From Methanosarcina sp. UBA402 (GTDB lineage Archaea > Halobacteriota > Methanosarcinia > Methanosarcinales > Methanosarcinaceae): a DNA stretch of 11,582 nucleotides. The translations under genes were made by a program, and so were the position numbers. The notes under the pieces were generated by a model. The model ran no database searches and was not told the DNA's origin. It worked only from the letters and a program-made list of their open reading frames with translations. Below are positions 1 through 6,838 of the stretch, piece by piece. The stretch spans positions 524 through 12,105 of the forward strand of contig DADO01000194.1 of assembly GCA_002509325.1 (NCBI GenBank), in the 5' to 3' direction. Positions within the stretch are counted from its first letter, which is position 1, and the number at the start of each line of letters is the position of its first letter.

Positions 1-12
1 AAAAATGTAAAT

Positions 13-30
13 GAATGAGAATTCTCATTC
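13..30. promoter_or_regulatory. Perfect 18-bp palindrome upstream of polB (candidate operator)
   Basis: The sequence GAATGAGAATTCTCATTC equals its own reverse complement over all 18 bases, with its centre between positions 21 and 22. It ends 72 bases before the polB start and about 38 bases upstream of the TATA-like element. A perfect even-length palindrome of this size is what a homodimeric regulator would bind. It could instead be part of the end of a gene or terminator lying left of the window, because nothing further upstream can be seen. Confidence 0.45.
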
Positions 31-53
31 GGAACTACAACAAATCGGAACTA
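29..53. repeat. 9-bp direct repeat TCGGAACTA, two copies 16 bp apart
   Basis: TCGGAACTA occurs at 29-37 and again at 45-53, an exact match with a 16-bp period. The first copy overlaps the last two bases of the 18-bp palindrome. The pair sits between the palindrome and the TATA-like element of polB, so it may be part of the same control region. Function is inferred only from its position. Confidence 0.4.
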
Positions 54-63
54 TTGCCCCCAA

Positions 64-78
64 CAAAAGCTATATGTC
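64..78 (+). promoter_or_regulatory. Possible polB TATA element; transcript likely leaderless
   Basis: An A-rich stretch followed by GCTATATGT lies about 27-35 bases before the polB ATG at 103. Archaeal TATA boxes lie about 25-30 bases before the transcription start, so transcription would begin at or within a few bases of the ATG. No Shine-Dalgarno-like GGAGG or GGTG lies in the 20 bases before the start, which fits a leaderless or very short-leader mRNA. The TATA match is modest. Confidence 0.35.
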
Positions 79-102
79 TACCTAAAACCGTAAATCATCC
101 CT

Positions 103-2895
103 ATGGATTTCCAGATCTTGGATGCAGATTATGAAGTGGTTAATGACAGCAGCCCCATCATCCGCCTTTTTGGGAGGGGAGCTGACGGAAAGAGCGTCTG
201 CTGTTTTGTTCCTGATTTTGAGCCTTACTTTTATCTCAAGGCTTCTGGAGACCTTCATGCCGCAGCCAGGCTTATTAAAGATACTTTTTCTCAAGTTAAA
301 AAAGTAGAAATTGTTGAAAAATTCGAGCCTATTGGGTATCAGAAAGCAAAAAAAGAGATGCTCAAGGTTACTACTAACTTGCCCAGAGATGTGCCTGAGA
401 TCAGGGACGATATTCTGAAGATTCGGGACGTGATGAGGGCTGAAGGCAAATGGGAAGTCTATGAGACTGATATTCTTTTCAGAAACCGTTTTTTAATTGA
501 TAAAAATCTCGGTGGTATGGTCTGGGTATCTGCAGAAGGAAACGAAGTCGACCCTGCAAGCTATATTCGGGCGAATAATTCAGGCAATTCTCGCTGTGAG
601 AATTTCGTGTGTGATTCTTCAATCCTTGCATCCGGGTTTAAGAAAGTTGAGAATCTTACCACTGCTCCTCTGAAGTATCTTGCTTTTGACATTGAATGCC
701 TGCCTCTTGATGGGGGAATGCCCTCTCCGGACGTTTCGCCTATTATTATGATCAGCTTCTCCTTTGAGCCCGAGTATAAAGGGCACAAAACCCTTATACT
801 TCTGGCAAAACCAGCTGAAGGCCTAAATTCCGATGTTTTTCCCTGTAAAGACGAGACCGAGATGTTAAACCGGTTCTTTGAGATCTTCTGCGAATATGAC
901 CCTGATATTGTAGTGGGATATAACCATCAGGATTTCGATATTCCTTACATAACGGATAGAGTCAGAACTCTGGTTTCAAAAGGGGAAATGATAAACCCTG
1001 TTGCTGGTAGGGACGGCAGCAAGATAGGTTACAGGCGGTTCGGGCTTATTACCCGCACTGAAATGAAAGGGCGAGTAGTTGTGGACGCCCTTCCTCTGGT
1101 AAGAAGAGCTTTCAGTCTTAAACAGTACACCCTGCGCGCGGTTTCAAAGGAACTTTTGAACCGTGAAAAGCTGGATGTGAACCCTCTTGAGATGGAAGAA
1201 TACTGGCTCGACACAGGGGAAAAATTCAAAAAATTCGTTGATTACTCACGCAGGGACGCAGAGCTTGCCCTGGAACTTATCCTTGATTTGAAACTTCTTG
1301 ACAAATATATTGCTCTTGCCCAGGTAAGCGGAAGCTTGCTTCAGGAAACCGTTGATGGTGGCCAGACCTCGATGGTTGAAAACCTTCTTCTTAAAGAGTT
1401 CGGGCTCCGCGACAGAGTGCTCCTTCCAAGGCCTGATGATAGAGTTTCTGCCGAAAGATATGAAATGAGTTCTAATCTCAAAGGTGGAGAAGTTCTGGAA
1501 CCTAAGAAGGGCCTTCTGGAAAATGTGCTTACCCTTGACTACAAATCCCTTTACCCAACCATAATGATGGCACATAACCTGTGCTATACTACAGTAGTCA
1601 CAGGCGACAGACCCGACTGGGAAACTATCAGACCTCCATCTGGAGGAGAGTTCGTACCTCCCGATGTTTACAAAGGAATCGTGCCTTCTATCCTCGAAGA
1701 CCTGCTTAATCAGAGGACGCAAACAAAGAAAAGAATGATGCGGACCTCGGATGAAAATGAGTATAGAGGCCTTGATGCTACTCAACTCGCCCTGAAAATT
1801 CTGTTAAATAGTTTTTACGGTTATTCCGGATATGCCAGGGCAAGGCTCTACAGCCTAACACTTGCAAATGCGGTAACCAGTTTCGGAAGAAGCAATATTC
1901 TGAATACCCAGGAAATTATCAATCACACTATAAGAAAAATTATTCTCAGGGATAAAGCAGCTCTACTTCTTGAGGAAGCCGGAGAACTCTCTGCCTCGGA
2001 TAAGGTAGTTGAGCTGTCGGTTGCCTATGGAGATACGGACAGTGTCTTTGTCCACTGTAAATCCCGAGAAGATCTTTCCCTTGAAGAGGTTAGCCTTATA
2101 GGTAACAGGCTTTCAGAGATTGTTTCTGATTCTCTGCCCGACCCAATGGAACTTGAATTCGAATCTGTTGCGAAACGTGCTCTTCTTATTGCGAAGAAAC
2201 GTTATGCTCTCTGGCTCTTTGAGCCCAATAATTCGGGTTGGGAAGATAAAATTAAGGTCAAAGGCATGGAAACTGTCCGAAGAGACTGGTGTGAGCTGAC
2301 CTCGGTAACCCTCAACAGGGTTCTTGAACTTGTGCTTATTGAAGGTGATGTTGACCGAGCTGTAGAATATGTCCGCAAGATAGTTAGCGAAGTTAGAAAC
2401 CTTGATCCGACAAAAGACTCAGATATTATTGAAAATCTTATGCTCACACGGACTCTTACCCGCAAAGTGGAGAGCTATAAGAATAAGCAGCCTCACCTTA
2501 CAGTTGCGGAAAAATTAAAAGAACGGACTGGGGTCTTACCTTCTATAGGAACAAGGATACCCTTTATCATTACCGCAGGAAGAGGGCTCTTTGTTGATCG
2601 GGCTGAAGATCCGGATTATGTCAGGGAGCACAATATCCCAATAGATGTCGACTACTATGTTAAGAAGCAAATTCTCCCTCCGGTAGAGCGGATTCTGGAA
2701 GTTTTCGGGGTTAAGGTCTCTTTACTTGACTTTGATTCCAGGCAAAAAGAACTGTTTGATTTTGAAACTAAGAAACCTGAAGTAAAGAAACAGAAAAAGC
2801 TTCCTTTGAGAAAGAGAAATGAGATAAAGGTTCATGTACAGAGTTTATTTAAGGAGAATGAGCATGTAGAGCAGAGTTCTCTATTCGATTTCTGA
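103..2895 (+). CDS. polB: Family B DNA-directed DNA polymerase (archaeal PolB)
   Basis: This 930-residue enzyme copies DNA and proofreads with a built-in 3'-5' exonuclease. All landmarks are present. Exo I is DIE at 196-198, Exo II is YNxxxFD ending at D279, and Exo III is YSRRD with Y381 and D385. Polymerase motif A is DYKSLYP from D479, motif B is KxxxNSFYG with K565, N569 and Y572, and motif C is YGDTDS with D644 and D646. KVKGME further on is the usual thumb-side motif. All three polymerase motifs are uninterrupted, so the inteins common in archaeal polB genes are absent. The tail is Lys-rich and ends in QSSLFDF (924-930), a PCNA-interacting (PIP) box; a second similar motif, QKELFDF, lies at 881-887. 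The start at 103 is the only ATG that gives the normal N-terminal domain. The gene stands alone and probably has its own promoter. Identification is secure. Confidence 0.97.
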   Translation: MDFQILDADYEVVNDSSPIIRLFGRGADGKSVCCFVPDFEPYFYLKASGDLHAAARLIKDTFSQVKKVEIVEKFEPIGYQKAKKEMLKVTTNLPRDVPEIRDDILKIRDVMRAEGKWEVYETDILFRNRFLIDKNLGGMVWVSAEGNEVDPASYIRANNSGNSRCENFVCDSSILASGFKKVENLTTAPLKYLAFDIECLPLDGGMPSPDVSPIIMISFSFEPEYKGHKTLILLAKPAEGLNSDVFPCKDETEMLNRFFEIFCEYDPDIVVGYNHQDFDIPYITDRVRTLVSKGEMINPVAGRDGSKIGYRRFGLITRTEMKGRVVVDALPLVRRAFSLKQYTLRAVSKELLNREKLDVNPLEMEEYWLDTGEKFKKFVDYSRRDAELALELILDLKLLDKYIALAQVSGSLLQETVDGGQTSMVENLLLKEFGLRDRVLLPRPDDRVSAERYEMSSNLKGGEVLEPKKGLLENVLTLDYKSLYPTIMMAHNLCYTTVVTGDRPDWETIRPPSGGEFVPPDVYKGIVPSILEDLLNQRTQTKKRMMRTSDENEYRGLDATQLALKILLNSFYGYSGYARARLYSLTLANAVTSFGRSNILNTQEIINHTIRKIILRDKAALLLEEAGELSASDKVVELSVAYGDTDSVFVHCKSREDLSLEEVSLIGNRLSEIVSDSLPDPMELEFESVAKRALLIAKKRYALWLFEPNNSGWEDKIKVKGMETVRRDWCELTSVTLNRVLELVLIEGDVDRAVEYVRKIVSEVRNLDPTKDSDIIENLMLTRTLTRKVESYKNKQPHLTVAEKLKERTGVLPSIGTRIPFIITAGRGLFVDRAEDPDYVREHNIPIDVDYYVKKQILPPVERILEVFGVKVSLLDFDSRQKELFDFETKKPEVKKQKKLPLRKRNEIKVHVQSLFKENEHVEQSSLFDF

Positions 2896-3098
2896 ACCTT
2901 CCTGTTTTCTGTTCTGATCTCTATATTCTTTTTATTATTGTGGTTCTTTTACAAATTCATAAATTCACCTTTGACTTCTTTTTTCTTCTTCCCAGGCTTC
3001 AGCCTAATTTTGTATATTATGAATTACTGATTTTTATGAACTTTTTTACTGGTTTTCTTAATGCTAATTTTCTTTCTGTCTATATTTTATATAGGATA

Positions 3099-3158
3099 TA
3101 TATACTACACTTCTTTATTCTATATCTCTAACCAGTATATACTTCTCTATAAAGTATA
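3099..3158. promoter_or_regulatory. Candidate pst operator: repeated TATATACT and AGTATATACT palindrome
   Basis: AGTATATACT at 3134-3143 is a perfect 10-bp palindrome. Its right half, TATATACT, also occurs at 3099-3106, 37 bases upstream, and a half-site AGTATA lies at 3153-3158 just before the TATA box. Clustered copies upstream of a phosphate-transport promoter resemble an activator or repressor site array. AT-rich spacers make such matches easier by chance, and no archaeal phosphate regulator site of this sequence is known to me. Confidence 0.3.
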
Positions 3159-3162
3159 AGGC

Positions 3163-3178
3163 GAATTTTTATATATTC
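3163..3178 (+). promoter_or_regulatory. TATA-box promoter of the pst operon
   Basis: GAATTTTTATATATTC matches an archaeal TATA box, preceded by a purine-containing stretch that could serve as the BRE. Transcription would start about 25 bases downstream, near 3198-3203, giving a 5' leader of roughly 60 bases before pstS. The leader contains the GAGGAG ribosome binding site at 3245-3250, ten bases from the ATG. It is the best TATA match between polB and pstS. Confidence 0.6.
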
Positions 3179-3260
3179 CTTCTCTTCTATCGTGGATTGT
3201 ATTGGTAACAATTTGATGGATTTGGGTCATTGACTCATTATTTAGAGGAGTGTCCCCAAC

Positions 3261-4154
3261 ATGGTAGATAAGTTGAAGAGGTATGCAGTTCTCATATTAT
3301 TGATGATAGGGCTTATGTTCCTTGGATTTGGATGTACCGGAACTAGCTATAATGAAAGCCCTTCATTGGCAGAAGGAACTCCTGCAGGCGAATCTAAAGA
3401 TATTTTTTTAAAAGGTTCTGATACGGTTTTGCCTCTCGCCCAGGCTGAAGCTGAAGAATTCATGAACGAAAACCCTGGGAAAAGTGTAACAGTGACTGGA
3501 GGCGGGTCCGGGGTTGGGATTGCAGCTCTCATTGACGGCGAAGTGGACATTGCTACCGCATCCAGAGAGATGAAAAAGGAAGAAATAGAAGCTGCCAGAG
3601 TAAATGGAATTAATCCAGTAGAACATGCTGTTGCTTATGATGGAATCTCAGTGATTGTAAATCCACGGAATCCTGTTTCTGAACTTAGCTTTGGTCAGCT
3701 GCGTGGCATTTATAACGGAAGCATCAAAAATTGGAATGAGGTTGGTGGGGAGGATAGGCCGATTGTAGCTATCTCCAGAGATAGCAGTTCTGGAACTTAT
3801 GAATATTTTAAGGAAGAGGTTCTACATGGAGATGAATTCCGCCCTGATGCACTTACACAGCCAGCTTCGGGGGGAGTCATGGGAGAGGCCTCTCAAAACC
3901 CTAATGCAGTCGGATACATCGGAGTTGCATATCTCGATGAAAACGTAAAAGCCTTAAATCTGGACGAGGGGAACGGTTCTGTGGCTCCAAGTCTTGAAAA
4001 CATTACCAGTGGTACATACCCGCTTTCAAGACCTCTGTATTTCTACACGAATGGAGAGCCTTCAGGCCTTACAAAGGAATTCATCAATTTTGTAATGAGC
4101 GAGAAAGGGCAGAATCTGGTAAGTGAGGTCGGATACTTCCCGATAAAACAGTAA
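3261..4154 (+). CDS. pstS: Phosphate-binding lipoprotein PstS
   Basis: This 297-residue protein is the extracytoplasmic phosphate receptor of the Pst ABC importer. A short positively charged N-terminus and a hydrophobic segment (about 8-23) lead to a lipobox-like LGFGC with Cys25, so the mature protein is probably lipid-anchored to the outer face of the cytoplasmic membrane; archaeal lipoboxes are recognised less securely than bacterial ones. Phosphate-contact motifs of the family follow: GSDT after the first beta strand, GGGSG near residues 80-84, ASREMK, and RDSSSGTYEYF in the second lobe. The ATG follows GAGGAG by ten bases. It is the first gene of the operon and is followed 31 bases later by pstC. 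Its length is close to that of other short archaeal and bacterial PstS proteins. The family call is firm. Confidence 0.95.
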   Translation: MVDKLKRYAVLILLMIGLMFLGFGCTGTSYNESPSLAEGTPAGESKDIFLKGSDTVLPLAQAEAEEFMNENPGKSVTVTGGGSGVGIAALIDGEVDIATASREMKKEEIEAARVNGINPVEHAVAYDGISVIVNPRNPVSELSFGQLRGIYNGSIKNWNEVGGEDRPIVAISRDSSSGTYEYFKEEVLHGDEFRPDALTQPASGGVMGEASQNPNAVGYIGVAYLDENVKALNLDEGNGSVAPSLENITSGTYPLSRPLYFYTNGEPSGLTKEFINFVMSEKGQNLVSEVGYFPIKQ

Positions 4155-4185
4155 AGTCTGAAATAACGATATTTCCGGAGAAGTT

Positions 4186-5076
4186 ATGTTTAACAGAATT
4201 TATAAGGAAAAAGGGATCGAATCTGTGCTTTTTTTTGTAAGCACACTTACGGTCGCCGTTCTTTTTCTCATATGCTTGTTTCTATTCAGGGATGGGATAC
4301 TTCTTTTTAAAGAGACGTCTCTTCTGGATTTTCTCACAGGCAGGTTCTGGTACCCAACGTCAGTAAACAAGCAATTCGGGTTATTGCCTTTGTTTTTGGG
4401 TTCCCTTCTTGTGACTGCCGGAGCAATTCTTTTTTCAGTTCCTCTGGGAATTGCTTCTGCGATATATATTTCTGAGATCGCACACCCAAAAGTTGCGGAT
4501 TTCCTGAAGCCCTTTATCGAGATCCTGGCAGGCATTCCTTCTGTTGTTTTTGGGTTTTTTGGGCTTGTTGTGCTGGTTCCTTTTATGCAGAATACCTTCA
4601 ATCTGCCTACGGGACAGACTGCCCTAACAGGTTCTATTATGCTAGGAATCATGGCACTCCCTACAATTGTCACTATCTCAGAAGATGCAATAAGTTCGGT
4701 TCCGAGTACTCTCAGACAGGGTTCGCTTGCTCTTGGGGCTACACGGTGGCAGACTATATACAAGGTCATAATTCCTGCGGCTCTTTCTGGAATCTCAGCA
4801 GCGGTAATGCTTGGCGTGGGAAGGGCTATAGGAGAGACAATGACTCTTATGATGGTAACTGGAAATGCTGCAATAATTCCTTCTTTTCCAGGAGGATTTC
4901 TTGATCCTGTGAGAACAATGACCGCTACAATAGCACTTGAAATGGGGGAAGTTCCTCAGGGAAGTGATCATTTTTATGCTCTCTTTGCAGTCGGGTCTGT
5001 ACTTTTTATTATTACTTTCCTGATTAACCTGATTGCAGATTCGATCAAAAAGAAATATCGTTTTAAGGTGGACTGA
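4186..5076 (+). CDS. pstC: Phosphate ABC transporter permease PstC
   Basis: This 296-residue integral membrane protein is one half of the phosphate channel. Six hydrophobic segments are visible, roughly at residues 11-34, 66-93, 110-133, 147-165, 200-226 and 263-285. The large outer loop between the first two is typical of PstC. The cytoplasmic EAA-type coupling loop that docks onto the ATPase is seen as ALGATRWQTIYKVIIPAAL (182-200). LAGIPSVVFGFFGL (114-127) and GRAIGETM (212-219) are Pst permease signatures. The ATG is preceded by GGAG at 4177-4180 with a five-base spacer. It pairs with PstA, whose start lies two bases after this stop codon. It is called PstC rather than PstA from its gene order and its longer N-terminal loop. 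Confidence 0.95.
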   Translation: MFNRIYKEKGIESVLFFVSTLTVAVLFLICLFLFRDGILLFKETSLLDFLTGRFWYPTSVNKQFGLLPLFLGSLLVTAGAILFSVPLGIASAIYISEIAHPKVADFLKPFIEILAGIPSVVFGFFGLVVLVPFMQNTFNLPTGQTALTGSIMLGIMALPTIVTISEDAISSVPSTLRQGSLALGATRWQTIYKVIIPAALSGISAAVMLGVGRAIGETMTLMMVTGNAAIIPSFPGGFLDPVRTMTATIALEMGEVPQGSDHFYALFAVGSVLFIITFLINLIADSIKKKYRFKVD

Positions 5077-5078
5077 TC

Positions 5079-5936
5079 ATGGGTTTGAGTTCGAAAACAA
5101 GTGAAAAAATTGCTTTTTCCCTGTTGATTCTTGCTACATTGACAGTTGTAGGTTTCGTGCTGATTATTCTTGGTTACATTATCTCAAATGGATACGGGAC
5201 AATTGATATTGAATTCCTTACTCAGGCCCCCAACAGGATGATGACTCAGGGAGGGATTTATCCGGCAATTGTGGGTACCATAGCCCTGATTATAGGCTCT
5301 ATGAGTGTAGCCCTTCCTATAGGGATTATGGCTGCTATATACCTGAACGAATATGCAGGAGAAACCCGGACCACCTGGTTAATCGAAATGGCAATCAATA
5401 ACCTTGCAGGAACTCCATCCGTAGTCTTTGGGCTTTTCGGGCTCGCATTATTTGTGAAATATTTTGGTTTTGGCCCTTCTATACTCTCGGCTTCTCTTAC
5501 ACTTGCTCTCCTGATCCTTCCGATAATTATCCGTTCTACAGAAGAAGCCTTGATCACGGTTCCTAAGGAATATCGGGATTCGTCCCTTGCCCTTGGGGTC
5601 AGTAAATGGCAGACAATCAGGTATGTGGTACTGCCAGCTGCTATACCCGGAATTGTTACAGGTTCAATCCTGAGCATAGGGAGAGTTGCAGGAGAAACTG
5701 CTCCCATCCTTTTTACAGGAGCTGCTTACTTTTTGCCAAGGCTGCCTGATTCGATCCATTCTCAATTTATGGCGCTTCCTTACCACCTTTTCGTGCTTGC
5801 AACGGCCGGGACAAATATTGCAAAAACCAGGCCGATTCAGTATGGGACCGCTCTGGTCCTGCTGCTTATTGTTCTTGGTTTGAATATTGTAGCTGTCCTG
5901 ATTCGCAGGCACTATAGAAACAAATTGAAAATTTAA
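5079..5936 (+). CDS. pstA: Phosphate ABC transporter permease PstA
   Basis: This 285-residue protein is the second half of the phosphate channel. Hydrophobic segments lie at about 13-35, 60-88, 108-128, 135-152, 187-210 and 255-275. The coupling loop reads ALGVSKWQTIRYVVLPAAI (171-189). NLAGTPSVVFGLFGLALF (108-125) and GRVAGETAPILFT (201-213) are family signatures matching the corresponding parts of PstC, as expected for paired permeases derived from a common ancestor. Only two bases separate it from the pstC stop codon. The ribosome binding site AAGGTGG (5065-5071) lies inside the end of pstC, so the two are probably translationally coupled. An 83-base gap follows before pstB. Confidence 0.95.
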   Translation: MGLSSKTSEKIAFSLLILATLTVVGFVLIILGYIISNGYGTIDIEFLTQAPNRMMTQGGIYPAIVGTIALIIGSMSVALPIGIMAAIYLNEYAGETRTTWLIEMAINNLAGTPSVVFGLFGLALFVKYFGFGPSILSASLTLALLILPIIIRSTEEALITVPKEYRDSSLALGVSKWQTIRYVVLPAAIPGIVTGSILSIGRVAGETAPILFTGAAYFLPRLPDSIHSQFMALPYHLFVLATAGTNIAKTRPIQYGTALVLLLIVLGLNIVAVLIRRHYRNKLKI

Positions 5937-5954
5937 TTAATGAAAATCTAACTA

Positions 5955-5992
5955 AAGTTCCATTGATGATTTAAGTTTCATTGATAGTATCA
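5955..5992. repeat. 18-bp-period direct repeat plus small palindrome between pstA and pstB
   Basis: AAGTTCCATTGAT (5955-5967) recurs as AAGTTTCATTGAT (5973-5985), 12 of 13 bases identical with an 18-base period. The second copy runs into TGATAGTATCA (5982-5992), a perfect inverted repeat around a central G. Together they fill most of the only long gap inside the operon. They could be a protein site, an mRNA processing or folding element, or a chance local duplication. Confidence 0.4.
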
Positions 5993-6019
5993 GGATTCAT
6001 ATGATAATGAGGTCTCTAA

Positions 6020-6796
6020 ATGACTGAAGCTATTCAAAACGTCTCTCAACCCCAGATAGAAGTAGAAAATCTTAATCTGTGGTATGGGGAAAAACAGGCG
6101 CTTAAGAATATTTCCATGCAAATCCCCAAAAATAGCGTAACTGCCCTTATAGGCCCCTCAGGCTGTGGCAAGTCCACTTTCATCCGCTGCTTAAACAGGA
6201 TGAACGATCTTGTTAAAAACTGCAGGATCGAAGGTAGGGTTTTGATAGAAGGTAAGGATATCTATGGGCCAGATGTGGATGTTGTTGACCTTCGAAAAAA
6301 CGTGGGTATGGTTTTCCAGAAACCTAACCCTTTTCCTATGTCGATTTATGATAATATCGCATACGGTCCGCGTATACATGGCGTAAACAAGAAAGACCTT
6401 GACGGTATTGTTGAACAGGCCCTTCGTTCGGCTGCGATCTGGGAAGAAACTTCGGATAGGCTTAAATCTCCTGCTCTCTCCCTGAGTGGCGGGCAGCAGC
6501 AAAGACTTTGCATTGCCAGAACCCTGGCAGTAAAACCTAGAATCATACTTTTCGATGAACCGACTAGCGCGCTTGATCCGATTTCTACTTCAAGGATTGA
6601 AGAACTGATTATGAACCTTAAAAAGGATTATACCATAGTAATCGTAACTCATAATATGCAACAGGCAGCAAGGATCTCAGATTATACCGGGTTTTTCCTT
6701 ATGGGGGAACTGATTGAGTTCGGTCAGACAAGGCAGATTTTCCATAATCCGCAAGAACGAAGTACTGAAGATTATATTACAGGCAGGTTTGGGTGA
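6020..6796 (+). CDS. pstB: Phosphate ABC transporter ATP-binding protein PstB
   Basis: This 258-residue ATPase drives phosphate import through PstC/PstA. Every nucleotide-binding landmark is intact: Walker A GPSGCGKST at 45-53, Q-loop Q100 in VFQKPNPFPMSIYDN, ABC signature LSGGQ at 155-159, Walker B IILFDEP with D179 and catalytic E180, the D-loop SALDP, and switch H211 in VTHNMQQA. The PNPFPMSIYDN stretch and the C-terminal TEDYITGRFG are hallmarks of PstB as opposed to other ABC ATPases. The ATG follows TGAGGT at 6008-6013 by six bases. The last codons and the stop lie inside the first copy of a 34-bp tandem duplication described separately. Identification is secure. Confidence 0.97.
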   Translation: MTEAIQNVSQPQIEVENLNLWYGEKQALKNISMQIPKNSVTALIGPSGCGKSTFIRCLNRMNDLVKNCRIEGRVLIEGKDIYGPDVDVVDLRKNVGMVFQKPNPFPMSIYDNIAYGPRIHGVNKKDLDGIVEQALRSAAIWEETSDRLKSPALSLSGGQQQRLCIARTLAVKPRIILFDEPTSALDPISTSRIEELIMNLKKDYTIVIVTHNMQQAARISDYTGFFLMGELIEFGQTRQIFHNPQERSTEDYITGRFG

Positions 6797-6838
6797 TTGA
6801 AATGATTACATTACAGACAGGTTCGGGTGATTAAAATG
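6771..6838 (+). repeat. 34-bp imperfect tandem duplication at the pstB/phoU junction
   Basis: Positions 6771-6804 and 6805-6838 are adjacent copies of the same 34-base unit, identical at 30 of 34 positions; all four differences are transitions. The unit holds the last codons of pstB, its TGA stop, the Shine-Dalgarno-like GGGTGAT and an ATG. In copy 1 the ATG is at 6802; in copy 2 it is the likely phoU start at 6836. Because 34 is not a multiple of 3, the two ATGs are in different frames. Confidence 0.85.
6802..6834 (+). CDS. Ten-codon mini-ORF between pstB and phoU (possible leader peptide)
   Basis: An ATG at 6802 opens a frame encoding MITLQTGSGD and stops with TAA at 6832-6834, one base before the phoU ATG. 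It has its own Shine-Dalgarno-like GGGTGAT at 6791-6797, four bases before its ATG, overlapping the pstB stop. It arose from the 34-bp tandem duplication and would be the original phoU start made out of frame. Translation could pass ribosomes from pstB to phoU by termination-reinitiation. There is no evidence that the peptide itself has a function. Confidence 0.3.
   Translation: MITLQTGSGD

Larger units (their letters stand above)
2896..3260. other. T-rich polB-pstS intergenic region
   Basis: This 365-base spacer is strongly T-rich on the + strand. The first 45 bases after polB contain pyrimidine runs ending in CTTTTTATT (near 2929-2937) that could terminate polB transcription. AGGCT-TC-AGCCT at 2994-3005 forms only a tiny hairpin. 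From about 3094 onward come TATATACT repeats, a 10-bp palindrome and the pst promoter, listed separately. A 63-codon open frame at 2940-3131 encodes only low-complexity Phe/Leu/Ile-rich peptide and is not credible as a gene. Confidence 0.6.

Noticed and set aside
1246..1785. 179-codon open frame on the minus strand
   Set aside because: It lies fully inside polB opposite motif A and the region before motif B; no credible protein features.
103..2895. Intein insertion in polB
   Set aside because: Motifs A, B and C read through without interruption and the protein length is normal for an intein-free enzyme with a C-terminal extension.
2940..3131. 63-codon open frame between polB and pstS
   Set aside because: The peptide is a low-complexity run of Phe, Leu, Ile and Tyr produced by T-rich DNA; there is no Shine-Dalgarno site, and the ATG lies in the probable polB terminator.
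4200..4769. 189-codon open frame on the minus strand
   Set aside because: It is antisense to pstC, which has clear permease motifs. The antisense peptide shows no family features and follows from codon bias of the real gene.
6827..6829. GTG as the phoU start
   Set aside because: It falls within the GGGTGAT ribosome binding site. The ATG at 6836 has that site at the right distance and costs only three residues.
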